From NCBI GenBank assembly GCA_021464415.1, contig CM038469.1, positions 32,273,883 to 32,337,882 of the forward strand: a DNA stretch of 64,000 nucleotides, given 5' to 3'. The DNA is from Lonicera japonica. Its lineage: Eukaryota > Streptophyta > Magnoliopsida > Dipsacales > Caprifoliaceae. Both the position numbers and the translations under genes were made by a program. Of this stretch, positions 1 through 11,500 are shown in pieces (within the stretch, counting starts at the first letter, position 1; the number at the start of each line of letters is the position of its first letter). Under the pieces are notes generated by a model, which did no database searches, had not been told where the DNA came from, and saw only the letters and a list, made by a program, of their open reading frames with translations.

Positions 1-3000
1 ATTCATTTATCCGAGATGCGGAACTAGCAGATCCGAATATTAGCAACGCAGATTTTACTTGGTCAAATGGGAGGATACACTCAAGATTGGATAGATTTCT
101 TTTTTCAGGAGGGTGGGAGGAGTTGACAATTGCTAGGCAGGAAGTTTTGATGCGGTTGACATCGGATCATTTCCCTCTATTGTTGGATACGACTCCTTTT
201 AGGTGGGGTCCTTCGCCGTTTAGATTCGAGAATATGTGGCTAAGCAATGCAGATTTTATGGGAATATTTAGTGAGGGGTGGAAGGAGAGCTAGCTAGATG
301 GGTGGGAAGGCTACAAGTTCATGAAAAAATTGGAACAAACCAAACTCAGGATCAGGAGATGGAATCTAGAAGTGTTTGGGGATGTCAGAATAAAAAAGGA
401 ACAATTGTCGAAGCGCATCAAGGAAATTGACGAGGAAGAGGCTAGGGGAAGCATTGGGGTTGACAAAAAAGTAGAAAGAAACCAATTGAAATTGGAGTTT
501 GAGAGTCTGTTATTGAAGGAGGAGATATCATGGAACCAAAAAGCTAGAATAAAAGGTGCAATTGAATGGGATGCGAACTCGAAGCTCTTCCATAGGGTTG
601 TCAATCAAAAGAAGGCCAATAAGTTTATAAGCAAGCTTGAGAGAGAGGATGGGTCGGTGGTAAGTACAGAGCAAGAAATTGAGAGTGAGTTGGTGAATTT
701 TTTTAAGCGGTTGTACACAAATAAGCAAAGAACGCATGTGGGATTTGAGGGGTTAAATTGGAACCCCATTAGATCCGAGAGCAAGGTTTGGTTGGAGAGG
801 CCTTTTGTAGAGGATGAGGTGAAAGAGGCAATTGATTCATGTGAAGGTAGCAAAGCTCCGGGGCCGGATGGGTACACAATGGAAGTTTTCAAGAAGTGTT
901 GGACAGTTTTAAAGGAGGATATTATGAAGGTGATGAATGAGTTTTTCGAGAAGGGAGTGGTCAACGCTTGTACAAATTCTACTTACATTTGCTTAATCCC
1001 GAAGAAGATAGCATCATTCAAGCTCAAAGACTATCGGCCTATTAGTCTTGTCACTAGCCTTTACAAGATCTTAGCTAAGGTTTTATCCTTGAGGTTACGT
1101 GAGGTGTTGTGCGAGACTGTTGGCATGGCTCAAAGTGCATTTGTTAAGGATAGACAAATACTTGATTTGGCAATCATCGCTAATGAAGGAGTGGAAGAAT
1201 ATAGGGAGATGAAGAAGAAAGGAGTCGTTTTGAAGATCGATTTCGAGAAGGCATACGATCACATAGAGTGGGATTTTGTGGACCATGTTCTTGAACGTAA
1301 GGGTTTCGGAGAGAAATGGAGGAAATGGATCAAAGGGTGTTTGTCGACGGTGAATTTTTCAGTAATGATGAATGGGAAACCAAGAGGGAATTTCAAAGCT
1401 TCGAGAGGGTTACGACAAGGTGATCCATTATCACCTTTCTTATTTGTTATAGTTGCGGATGTGCTCAATTTGTTGGTGGAAAGGGCGAAAACAAGAGGGC
1501 TTATTGAAGGGTTTTCAATTGGTAGGGAGTGTGTAAGTTTGTCTCATCTTCAATTTGCCGATGATACGATTTTTTTCCTCTCAAATGATGAACACAAAAT
1601 TAGTAACTTAATGGGAATCCTTGATATCTTTGGGTATGCGTCAGGATTGAAAATCAATTTGTCTAAGACGGAAGTCGTGGGAATTAATGTAGGTGAGGGT
1701 GAGATGGGGGCCCTTGCTGAGAGAATTGGGTGTGTAGTTGGTAGCTGGCCAATGTCCTATTTAGGACTTCCTTTGGGTGACAATCCAAGGAAAGTCAATT
1801 TTTGGAATCCGGTGATAGAGAAGGTTACTAAAAGGCTCAAAGGGTGGTTCAAGGGATGTTTATCTAAAGGGGGGAAGTTGACACTCATTCAATCAGTTCT
1901 TGATAGTATACCTACATACTATACTTTCTTTCATTGTTCAAGATCCCGGTTTCAGTAGCTAAGACGATTGAAAAATTAATGAGATGCTTTTTATGGGAAG
2001 GAATGGATAAAGGGAAAACAAATCATTTAGTTGATTGGGAAACGGTGTCCAAATGCAAAGAGATGGGAGGGCTTGGCATTGGCAATTTGATCAAGAGGAA
2101 CGAAGCATTGCTTGGTAAATGGCTTTGGAGATTTCCAAATGAACATAGTGCTTTTTGGCACCGTATTATCAGAAGCAAATATGGAGTACTCGAGAATGGC
2201 TGGGATGCGAATAAAGCAAGTAGAGGTACTTTCAGAAACCCTTGGAAGGCGATTGCAAATGGGTTGGAGACCTTCTTGGCTAATGTGAATTATCGAGTTG
2301 GCAATGGGTCAAGAACAAAATTCTGGTTGGATAGATGGGTTGGTGATATAGGTTTAAAGGATCAATTCCCGGGTCTGTTCAGAGTAGTGCAGAATCCGAG
2401 GGCTATGGTTGCTGATAATCTTTCTTGGGATTCTACCCAATATCATTCATGGAACGTGATACTGCGAAGAAATGTTACAGAATCGGAGGAGGAGGAATAT
2501 AGGGCTCTGTTCGGAAGGTTACATAGTGTTGAAGTGGCTAGTGATGAAGAGGATAGTAGAGTTTGGGGAGGAGATAGAAATGGAATGTTCTCAGTGAAGT
2601 CTTTTTTTAAAATTCTTACCAAATCTGATGCAGGTTATATCTTTGCTCCAGTAGATATGATTTGGAAATCAGGCATTCCTCCTAAAGTTCGTGTTTTGGC
2701 ATGGTTAGTTGCATTAAAGAAAGTCAACACAGCGGATTTAATTCAATTCAGAAGGCCTTTTATGCATCTATCTCCTTCATGGTGTGTGTTATGCAAGCGG
2801 GACAGAGAGAACATTGATCGTTTGTTATTACACTGCTCTTTTGCTCAAGAAATCTGGAACAAGGTCCTAAAGGAATTCGACTTGATTGCAGTATTTCCGG
2901 ATTCTTGGTATGAATTGCTTACGATCAAGTGGTTCTTCATAGGTGACAAAAAGAAAAGCAAAACATTATGGAGGTGTAGTTGCATGGCTGTGATGTGGTG

Positions 3001-3450
3001 TATTTGGAGAGAGAGAAATAAGAGAATTTTTGAAGAAACCGAAGAAGAATTAGAAAAGACTTGGGACAGAATCAAGAACCTGGCTTCACTTTGGGCATTT
3101 TCTTCAAAGAATTTTGGAATCTGGACTATATCAGAGATTGCTAGGGATTGGGGCTTGGCTATGCAGTAGCCTTATTTAGGCCTTAGAGGTTTGCCTAGTG
3201 CCTAGGAGTATGATTGTTGTTGTTAGGGGGTACTGCTTGTTTTTTGGGCATGGGATCAGTTTTGATTTGTAGTAGGGTTCTTTTTGTTTGTTTTGTGATC
3301 GAGGATGGAGCTGTTCCTTTTTGTTTTATTTTCTGGTGTGCTTGGTAGTGGATTTCTCATCCGCATCCAGCACCTTTGCTTGTATCTGATTTTTTCAATC
3401 AATATATAAGCTTTGTTTCTGATCAAAAAAAATAAAAAAAAAAAAAAAAC
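1..3450 (+). mobile_element. L1-like LINE, 5'-truncated by the window edge
   Basis: A plant L1-type non-LTR retrotransposon. It enters the window inside the endonuclease domain, runs through reverse transcriptase and a C-terminal zinc-knuckle region, and ends in a 3' UTR of about 255 bp and an A-rich tail at about 3425-3450. The last unique bases before the tail read like a common plant LINE 3' end (CTTTGTTTCTGATC then A-run). The element is antisense to the phosphatase gene and probably lies in that gene's last intron, because no last exon is found in this window. The tail, protein order and lack of LTRs make the class secure. The 5' end is outside the window. Confidence 0.93.
3..3169 (+). 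pseudogene. LINE ORF2: endonuclease C-terminus, reverse transcriptase, zf-RVT
   Basis: Reading from base 3 gives the end of an APE-type endonuclease (FTWSN, RLDRFLFS, SDHFPLLL), then the reverse transcriptase (YRPISL, FVKDRQILD, KIDFEKAYDHIEWDF, GLRQGDPLSP, QFADD at about 1552-1566), then the zf-RVT domain (CVLC...HCSFAQEIW, about 2780-2860). Two lesions break it. An in-frame TAG at 291-293 is followed by continuing homology in the same frame. A frameshift near 1930-1945, in a short CTTTC repeat, moves the reading frame so that the C-terminal 400 residues continue from about 1934. The RT catalytic box is the FADD variant usual in plant L1 elements. With only two lesions in 3.1 kb this is a fairly young copy. 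Confidence 0.92.
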
Positions 3451-3555
3451 TAATTTTTCCCTTTCTAGTTGACTATTTTTATCAGTCACAGATCACCTCT
3501 TCACATCCCCATTTCTCTTGCACTCATCTTATTAAACATGTTTCCTAGTTGTCCA

Positions 3556-3745
3556 ATCCTGCCTCAATCCCAAATTAAGGGTCCACCTTTCCTTTTTGGG
3601 ATGTCCCAAATTAACTCACATATCTAAATTCAATACCATACCTCACTATAGTGAAACAGATTTTGTTTTTTACTGTTGATTAGTATACTTAAAAAGTGCA
3701 TAAGCCAAAAAGTGACTCTTAATTTGGGATGGAGGAAGGTACAGT
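3556..3745. mobile_element. Stowaway-like MITE
   Basis: Inverted ends are seen at about 3559-3586 and 3712-3740. Both contain the word CCCAAATTAAG preceded by CCTC(A/C)ATC. This resembles the CTCCCTCCGTCCC-type ends of plant Stowaway (Tc1/mariner) MITEs. The interior is AT-rich and non-coding. Exact ends and the TA target site are not certain. It lies between the LINE tail and the next foldback element. Confidence 0.5.
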
Positions 3746-4087
3746 ACTCCATAAAGTGTGATTGGTCTTATAGTTGTCCAATAAAATAATTTCTCAGCTT
3801 CACAAGTATATGTGGATCACATATATATACGAGCAGAACTTCACCACTTGATCAGCTGTTTTACTTTTGCATCCCATTTTCACTAACAATATCTTCATCA
3901 TTTAATACAAGAATTGGCCTAAACTTGTCAAGGACTTAAATAGGCAGCTAGTCTAACCTTATCTGTACCGCTACAAGGTTCTTATGACAATGACTGTTAT
4001 CAGATTTTTAAACAACTGATCTATGTGATAAGCATATGTTCCCTCCGTCTAGAATTAAGAGTCCCGATTTGATTTTGGTACTTTCAA

Positions 4088-5290
4088 AGGGTCCGTTTGT
4101 TAACAACATGGAAAAGGAAAATAAAAACAGTTGATTTTTGTGAGAAGTTGGAAAATAAGTTGAGACATGTGGTGAGATTTCTTCTTACTTTGTGGCTATT
4201 TCCAATGAAAATTTTTCTTTGGTGGTTGAGCAGTATTTTCAATAGCGTACTGTAGCGTGCTATAGAGCAAAATTTCTCCCTACCGCTACATAGCGTGCCA
4301 AGAATAGCGAAAGGAACAAAAGGCGTGGGTGTTTTGCTGATATGTCATGCTATAGCGTGAATAGCGTACGCTATTCACGCAATTTGGGGAAAACGAACAC
4401 TATTTGAGCTGAATGGAAAGTTAGGTCACATAAATGATTTGAGTTAAGAAGGCTTAGCTCATTCAAATCCAGCCATCGACTATCCTCTGTTCTCTCTCCA
4501 TCGTCGTCTCTCCTCTATTCTCCTCTCTCCATCGTCTTCACTCACTGATCATTCTGCGTTCGTCGTTGCCTCTCCTTCTCTGTTCGTTCGTCGATGCTCC
4601 TGCTTCTCCGTCTCTGTTCATTCGTAGTCGACTGCTCCTCCCATTCGACTCGTAAGGTACTTTTCAAGCCCTAGCCTCCTCGTTTTATTTGTTGTGTTTA
4701 TTTGTAGATTGTTTGGGAGATTGACTGTTGTGTTTTTAATTTATTTTTTTTAATTGTTTGTTGTGGCTGGACTGCTGAAGTGTGAACCTACTGTTTTTTT
4801 GTTTTTTTTTTTTGGCTGAATTGCTGAACCTACACTTTGGTTTATTGGCTGAACTTAGGCTATTTCTTTGGCGGCTGAACCTACACTTGTTTTACTTTAA
4901 GTGTTTAAATTTTAATTTTAGAACTTGATGTGTTTGAATTTTAATTTTTGTGCTATTGTTATTTGAAGTGTTTTAATGAATTTTTACTAATGTTCTTTAG
5001 TATACTATTATTTTTTATTTATTACGCTATTGGAGTCCCGAATAGCTTACGCTAGTTGCGCTACGCGCTTCCGGAACCAAAACGCTATTGCTCACGCTAT
5101 CACTATTTAAAACATTGTGGTTGAGTAAGAAAATTTTTCAAACAAAATAATAAAGGATGGGGAACATCTACTCACAAACATAAGCATGAGATGGAGAGCA
5201 TCTCATCACATGCCACAACTTATTTTCCAACTTCTTACACAAATCAAGTGTTTTTCTTATCATTTTCCCTGTTGTTATCAAACAAAGCCT
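4088..5290. mobile_element. Foldback MITE with long inverted ends, interrupted by an hAT-type insertion
   Basis: The left end (AGGGTCCGTTTGTTAACAAC) and the reverse complement of the right end (AGGCTTTGTTTGATAACAAC) pair. The pairing continues inward for roughly 80 bp, including the shared word GAAGTTGGAAAATAAGTTG. The interior was split by a second element at 4231-5117. The GGGTCCGTTTG start resembles PIF/Harbinger- or hAT-type MITEs. No clear target duplication is visible. It lies in a PTP1-like intron, downstream of exon 7 in gene direction. Confidence 0.7.
4231..5117. mobile_element. hAT-type non-autonomous element (AGCG-word type)
   Basis: This insertion has an exact 8-bp target duplication TGGTTGAG (4223-4230 and 5118-5125) and ends CAGTATTTTCAATAGCG / CAATGTTTTAAATAGTG. 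An 8-bp duplication and CA...TG ends point to the hAT superfamily. Both terminal regions are built from repeats of AGCGT/ACGCT. The core, 4470-4670, is a pyrimidine-rich stretch like a gene leader followed by a GTAAGGT donor-like site. There is no transposase. It belongs with five other elements in this window (see findings). Confidence 0.75.
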
Positions 5291-5293
5291 AAG

Positions 5294-5440
5294 AGAACAC
5301 AAATTTCAACCTAATCGGCTAATCAATGGTTGAAAACAAAACTTGTATGGTATCATGAAATTCAGCATGTCGATTATGTCTAAAAAAGTATGGTGGATTG
5401 TTAATTTGGGGAGATGATTCGAGTTAAAACGAGAACATAC
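5294..5440 (-). other. Start of the PTP1-like last intron
   Basis: Intron sequence after exon 7, beginning with donor GTATGT (5440-5435). I see no exon for the expected C-terminal DQY segment between here and base 1. The remaining 5.3 kb is MITE, hAT-type element, short unassigned DNA (3746-4087) and the antisense LINE. Confidence 0.7.
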
Positions 5441-5582
5441 CCAAGTTTGAACCATTCCCATTCGCTGCGACCTGAAAGTGCTTATAGTATTAACAAGATC
5501 CAAAGCAGACATATCGCCAACCAGAATCCTTTGGATTGTATTGTGAATAGCGCAATATGTTCCAGTTCTACCAATACCTGCA
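5441..5582 (-). CDS. PTP1: PTP1-like exon 7
   Basis: Encodes the second half of the active-site loop (SAGIGRTG) and the helix that follows, ending MGMVQTW before donor GTATGT. It supplies the catalytic arginine. The final W is unusual beside the expected residue, so the donor could be a few bases off. Confidence 0.88.
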
Positions 5583-8500
5583 CTGTGTAAAAAAAAGAAA
5601 GTTTCTCAAGCATACATGAATCAGTTGTTTATTGAACATTAAGGGCCCGTCTGATAAAATGATCTTAAGTTTCTATGATAGTTGGAAAAACAGAAGAGTG
5701 ATTTGGTGAAATCTATTCATATTCTTCTCTTTTTTCATGGAAACATTTTCCTACCCATCAACCAAAGAATTGGATTCCATGGAAAAACTGAAAAAGTAAT
5801 TGCACATCGCAACAAATCACTATCTCTTTTCCCAACTTCTCATAAAAATTACTTATTTTTCAATCATTTTCAATTTCTTTTTATCAAACGGACCCTATGA
5901 AGGCAAATTAAATTTGTAATGAACATGAGCTCAACCTGCAATGCACCACAATGGGTCCAAGGCTGGGCGGAAGATTATACGTTCGCTTCAAAATCTCACG
6001 AATGGCAACGGTGTCCTTTGGAACTCCATGATCAGGCCATTCAGGATATTGAATATGTAAAACAGACAGTGGCGGGTCATCCGACTGAAACAAATATGCA
6101 CATTACACAGGCAAGAACCCAGGTCCTAATACATGCAACACATTATGTATTCTCAATAATCAAACAAGTGGCAATATCCAGGTTTCAATTATAGTAAAAT
6201 CATTCAAAGCAACAGTTAACAGTAAGTGTCCCAAGTATAATTTGTTGGAAAATTATATTCGATTTATCATCATTATGTTATTAGGTGTCAAATCCCGTTA
6301 GTTAGGTGATTTACATTAGTTATGATTTTTGTCCCACGTCAGGAATTTCATCATGCTGTAGCCATAAAGACACTGGCTCTCAATATTAAGCAAGCCATTA
6401 CTAAAGTCTTCCATTACTAAAGTCTTTGAGGTGATAGACAGGGAGCCAGACATCTTGGGTTCGAAAGCAATGAAAATTTTAAAATGCATTTGCTTTTAGT
6501 TTATAGAACTCTCTTTTACTTGACTACCCAAAACCCACTACAGTGTGGGCATTTATTCATAACCTTATATGAACAAATAATTTACCCAAAAAGGTAAATA
6601 ATGAAATAAATATAACCGTTTAATTTTTCATCTAAGTGGTAAACATTTCACCCGAACCAAACATGCTCTTAATGTTGATATGATATATTGATATGATATA
6701 TAAACATTTTGAAAGAAAAGTCTAAAATAGGTCCTATGGTCCTTAGATTACTGCATATTACTGAATACCCATTACTTTTTTGTTACAAAGAGAAAACAGC
6801 CCCTAAAAAGCATTTTGATTTTAGAGTACAAAGATCTCAATTACTGTCTTACCTCTTTGTAGTTCACCTCGATATTGCGCAACACTAACGAAGTGTCTGT
6901 TGTTCTTATCCATTTAGTGGCAATACATATATTACCAAATTCTCTTGGACCGTCCTCTGCTTGAAAATAGTCTCCACATTTCTCTGTCTGCATATGAATA
7001 TCAATAAGGAACTCAAGAAAACTGGAAAAAGGAAATAGATTTTGAAAAACAAATTAACTTGTAAAGGCCCAAATTTTGGAAATATTAAAAACATAGAATG
7101 AAATTGGAGTCCTATTAAAAGAGGAAACCCAGGTGTAATCCGTACTCCCTAGTATAGGCAATGTTCTAAAAATCACTGGGTGGGCCTAGGTTGGTGGGGG
7201 GTGGGGTGGGACTAACACCTAGGTATAATTGGACAAATGATTTTTTCATTATAAATATTATTTTAAATAACATAATGCTAATAAAATACAAAAAATCACA
7301 CAATACTTGTAGGAGATTCAAAAGAGAGAGCTCTGAAGTGCTATGGTGAAGTCGTAGAGAGGGAGTTGCAACAGTGGAGTTGACAAGTTAGAGAGAGAGA
7401 AGTGGCGAGCCATGAGAGAAATAGAGAAAGAATGATATGAGGGTTTTGTTTCCATCGCATTGATACAAAAGTTAAAAAGTAACGGAAGAAAGAAAAGAAA
7501 AAGGAAATGACCTTGTTTGGGGATGGAAAAGAATAAAAAAAAGTCACCCAAGAGCCCAACTTGAGTGCTTTAGGTCCTATTTATCCCAGATTTTTCTCCC
7601 GTCCAATTTTAATGAACGACTACGGATTAATCCCATCGTTCGTGCATAGTGCCTAGCTCCTAGACGCTGATTTTAGAACACTGATTGTATGTTCGCATTT
7701 AAATTTTTACAATTCTCTTTTATTTAGTTAATCAAAGATAACATACATAGTGAACTACTCGCATAAATATTTGAGTACATTAGCTATATCTCCAGATTTT
7801 TGTGTTTATGAACACATTTATACGAAACAAAAGGTTCTATTCATAGAAAGGGGTATTAAAGATAGGACTCAAATGAAAAGAACAGAACAAAGCATCCTCA
7901 TTAGATACTAAATATATTCAACTAAAGACTGAAAAAAAGGCCAGTTTTTACTTTTTCCCCTAGTTTTAATGTAAAATTAAACTTACTCCTTGTTTTCATA
8001 ATCATTAAGACCTCTGACACCTTCATGCGAGTAATCTCAAAGAACTACGTAAAGATGGGAGTTAAGTAAATGGATTATGTTAAAAAAACTAAACAGTGCC
8101 CCATTTTTATATAATTCTTTGAGATTCCACCGCATGCAGGGAACAAAGTCTAATTTTGAATAAAGAACGGCTAGTAAAGTCAAAAAAGCACAAAATCATC
8201 TTACACCAAAAACCTATCAGACTCCATCAGTGAATATAATCACACATCATCTCAGACTATTTGATCAGATACCAAGAAAAATACAGCACATTACAATGTC
8301 TTACCGTAGTAACGCGTCCAAGCATTATTACAGTTCAACTTGCTCATCAGAAAAGATGGGCATGTATACACACAATGTTTGTGTTGGGACTATAAGTCCC
8401 ACATCGGGAAATTGAATCCTTGCAAAGCAAAGCAATATATAAGATAAACGGGCGGGCTAATCCACCCATTGCCAATTCGTTTCTGGTTGGATGCTCTGAC

Positions 8501-11500
8501 TAATAGTTTGGAATTTGAGGCCTACAAAAAATCCATAATTTATTCTTGCCCACACCACTAATATTTCTTTATCCAATAAAAATCTGTTTTATTCTTTCCT
8601 CCCAAGGCCACAGAAATTTATTTTACAGAATCAATATGTACTTTTTCAATGGTGGTCAGCCATGCAAAGACTTTAATTTTTGATATATTCCAACCTTCCA
8701 AATCAGTTAGCAGGGTTCACAAATAAGAGGGAATCACCTAACCATCAAATGCAATGACGGCACATTTTCCAACATTTGGTGTTTGATTACCTGTAATTAA
8801 ACTTTTTTGCCTTTGAGCTCTTTTCCACCTTAGCTAGAGTTCATTATCCTTGGGGGAGGGTAATACTTCAAGTTCCTACTATCATGCATCACTCACTTCA
8901 CTTTTTGCTTAAATTAGATGGAATTAGAATTGCCTAGAAAATTAGGCAATATAACACTCCCAAAAGATTGAAAAGCAAATATTTTCCAAGTTTTCCATGG
9001 AAACATTACCAATCAAACACATACTAAGAGACAAATAAAAGAGTATAATAAAGGTTTTCACACAGAGAACTTTCCTTGCCCAGGCGCGGATGCAAGCAAA
9101 CGAACAAACGCCTCCTATTCAGTTTATGAAGTTTTCTACAACCTTCTACAATCAGGTCCCCAAAAAGACACGGCATGGATTCCCTCCATATGGTATCCAC
9201 AAATAAGAAAACCATAACAACCCTATCTGATAACCGACCCTAAATATGAAAAAGAATTATCATCACAAATCGAAGTCATAACTTTTCTCCCTCGCAATCA
9301 AACATTTCACACTAGATCTCACCATAACGTAGTTGCAGCCGAAATGAAAAGAAACTGGGGCAAATGCTCCCCTTGTTTGATCCACCTAGAAGCCCAAAAA
9401 TGACCCCACTATCGCCCATTTATAAAAACAGACAGATCTTAAAAGTTCATTTAACTTACAAACTTCAAGTTCTTTTTTTTTTTGATAAGAAACAAAGCCA
9501 ATCTTATTAATAAAAAGGCCAAACAGTTATCCCAAAAGGCCTGTTAGGTGAGTTGTCACCTAACCGCCTCAGGAAAGAGGAAAAACCAAGCATAACCAAA
9601 GAGTTATCCCAAACGGCCAAAACCATATCCAAAAAGTACCAATCCTACATGGCATTTGGAACAAGGTTGGGCCCTTTCTATTTTAGGAAAAGGCCTATTA
9701 TTGCAACATTTCCCTTTTTTCCAAAAAGTGCAATTCACTATAAATACCCATCATATTCAATCTCCATTCCATTCCATATTCCTCTCTACACAATTCCCAA
9801 GAACATACACCCTCTTTTGGCCATTATTTCCTTCTTGAACATTCCTCTTTTGGCACGTTGTCAAAGTCTTCCTCCAAGAAGATAACCTTCCTCTTACTAG
9901 CTCTCTATCCCTATTCATCTAGTGTGTTCCTCTCTCCTCTCCCCGAGATGCTAGTGTTCTCTCTCAAATTCCTTTGGTCATCGTGAGTTGACTCCACACG
10001 GGTTACGCCTCATCTATCCCTACCCTCACACACTACCCTCTTGCACCTAGCCTTCGTGATCAAGGTAGGACCTAGGGTTTGTGTGATTGACATCAATTTA
10101 ATCAACACTGCTTTTATTGAATAGGGAATATAGTACACCTAGGGTTGACACTCCGGAAATTTTTTACATGAAGCGTCAATGTGCAGCACAAATATATTGA
10201 CTTGCTAGTAGTGTTCACGCATAGAGGTGTGCACACTTCGGTTAGCCAAACAACACAAAGTGTTCACCAACCAAACTGACCTTGTCGGATCTGGTAAATA
10301 ACATTCCAAATCAATGGTGTAGGCATGCAGTCAGTTTCGGTCACCATTGGTTTAGACTGGTTTTAGCCGCTCTTTGTTGGTTTCAATTTAGGAAGGTGAA
10401 GCAAAATCAAAGAACCAAGCACATCAATAAATTTCAAGCCATAGAATCAACATATAAATGCAAGATTAAGCCACAGATCCTGTTTGGGACAGATATATAT
10501 ACAAATTATGTTCATCAAACATTGTTGCTGGAGAACCTTCATCAGATTCATTGAGCTGCAGGACAATCATTAAACGTCGATTCATCATTAGTGCCACTAT
10601 GTAAGCATGCGTGCAAATGTGAGACTGATGCATCTTCTCGCTGCAGTAGTGCTCAGTGCCGTGCTCGGTGATGAATGAAGCGTGTTAGGCTTTCTATGAG
10701 AGAGATTAAATTTGATTTTGGTCTCAAGGCTCTCACACTCATATGAATTTTGGGTCTTTTTTGTATTCGTTAACTACCGCGAGAGAAACTATGAGCTCCT
10801 AACTACCATGCAATCCGAATATTGGCACGTCCTCTACCAATATCAGGAGCAAAACTAGCAAGTACCACAAGTACACTAACGAGAGAGGAAAGCAGAAATC
10901 AGTAGTCACTTTTCGACTAAATAAAATTTTGTTACAGTACATTAAAGCCTACAAGAATATAAAAGCATGTCCCTTACCAATAGAAGTATGTCGCTTATGT
11001 ATTTCATTAACTAAAAAAAACAACTTTCGTTCGTTTCCCTTTTTTTGGTTTTGTAACTCTAAAAACTATGGACTGAACTGACCTCAGAGGTGTTGCATTA
11101 ATGAAAACTGAGCCCTTATGTAAAAAAACCAAATGGTTAGCCTAGTTCGGTAGGGTTTTCAGGTTTCTAGCACACCGCTATATGTTTCTTAGAGTATCAT
11201 ATCTGCCATGTACAATATCACATTTATTTGGTAGTTTTGTTCAACTAGATACCAGAAACAAGCTACAGCTTATAAACATATATCTAATGATGGATATGTA
11301 CATACATTATCATGAAAATTACATAAAAACAACCTTGAAGTCTACGTAGTTACCCTGTAATTGTCGACCAGCCGAGTAAGCATCACAATCACTGGGCAAC
11401 GATTCTGGAGTACCATTTCCCAGAAATCTTCAAATGTGTGTGGTAGTGGACCTTGTGTGGCTATGAACCGAGAGACGCTTTCAGATGGAGAAATCTGCAT

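Larger units (their letters stand above)
6988..11353 (-). other. PTP1-like intron 4, transposon-filled
   Basis: 4.37 kb without host coding sequence. It holds an hAT-type element (7159-7683), a MITE (7967-8160), a LINE tail (about 9471-9545), a possible LTR (9542-10167) and an hAT-like element (10222-11180). A segment from about 8382, with TGTTGGGACTATAAGTCCCA followed by CATCGGG, looks like the start of a short LTR or TRIM element, but no partner was found. The rest (about 8530-9470 and 11181-11353) shows nothing I recognise. Confidence 0.6.
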
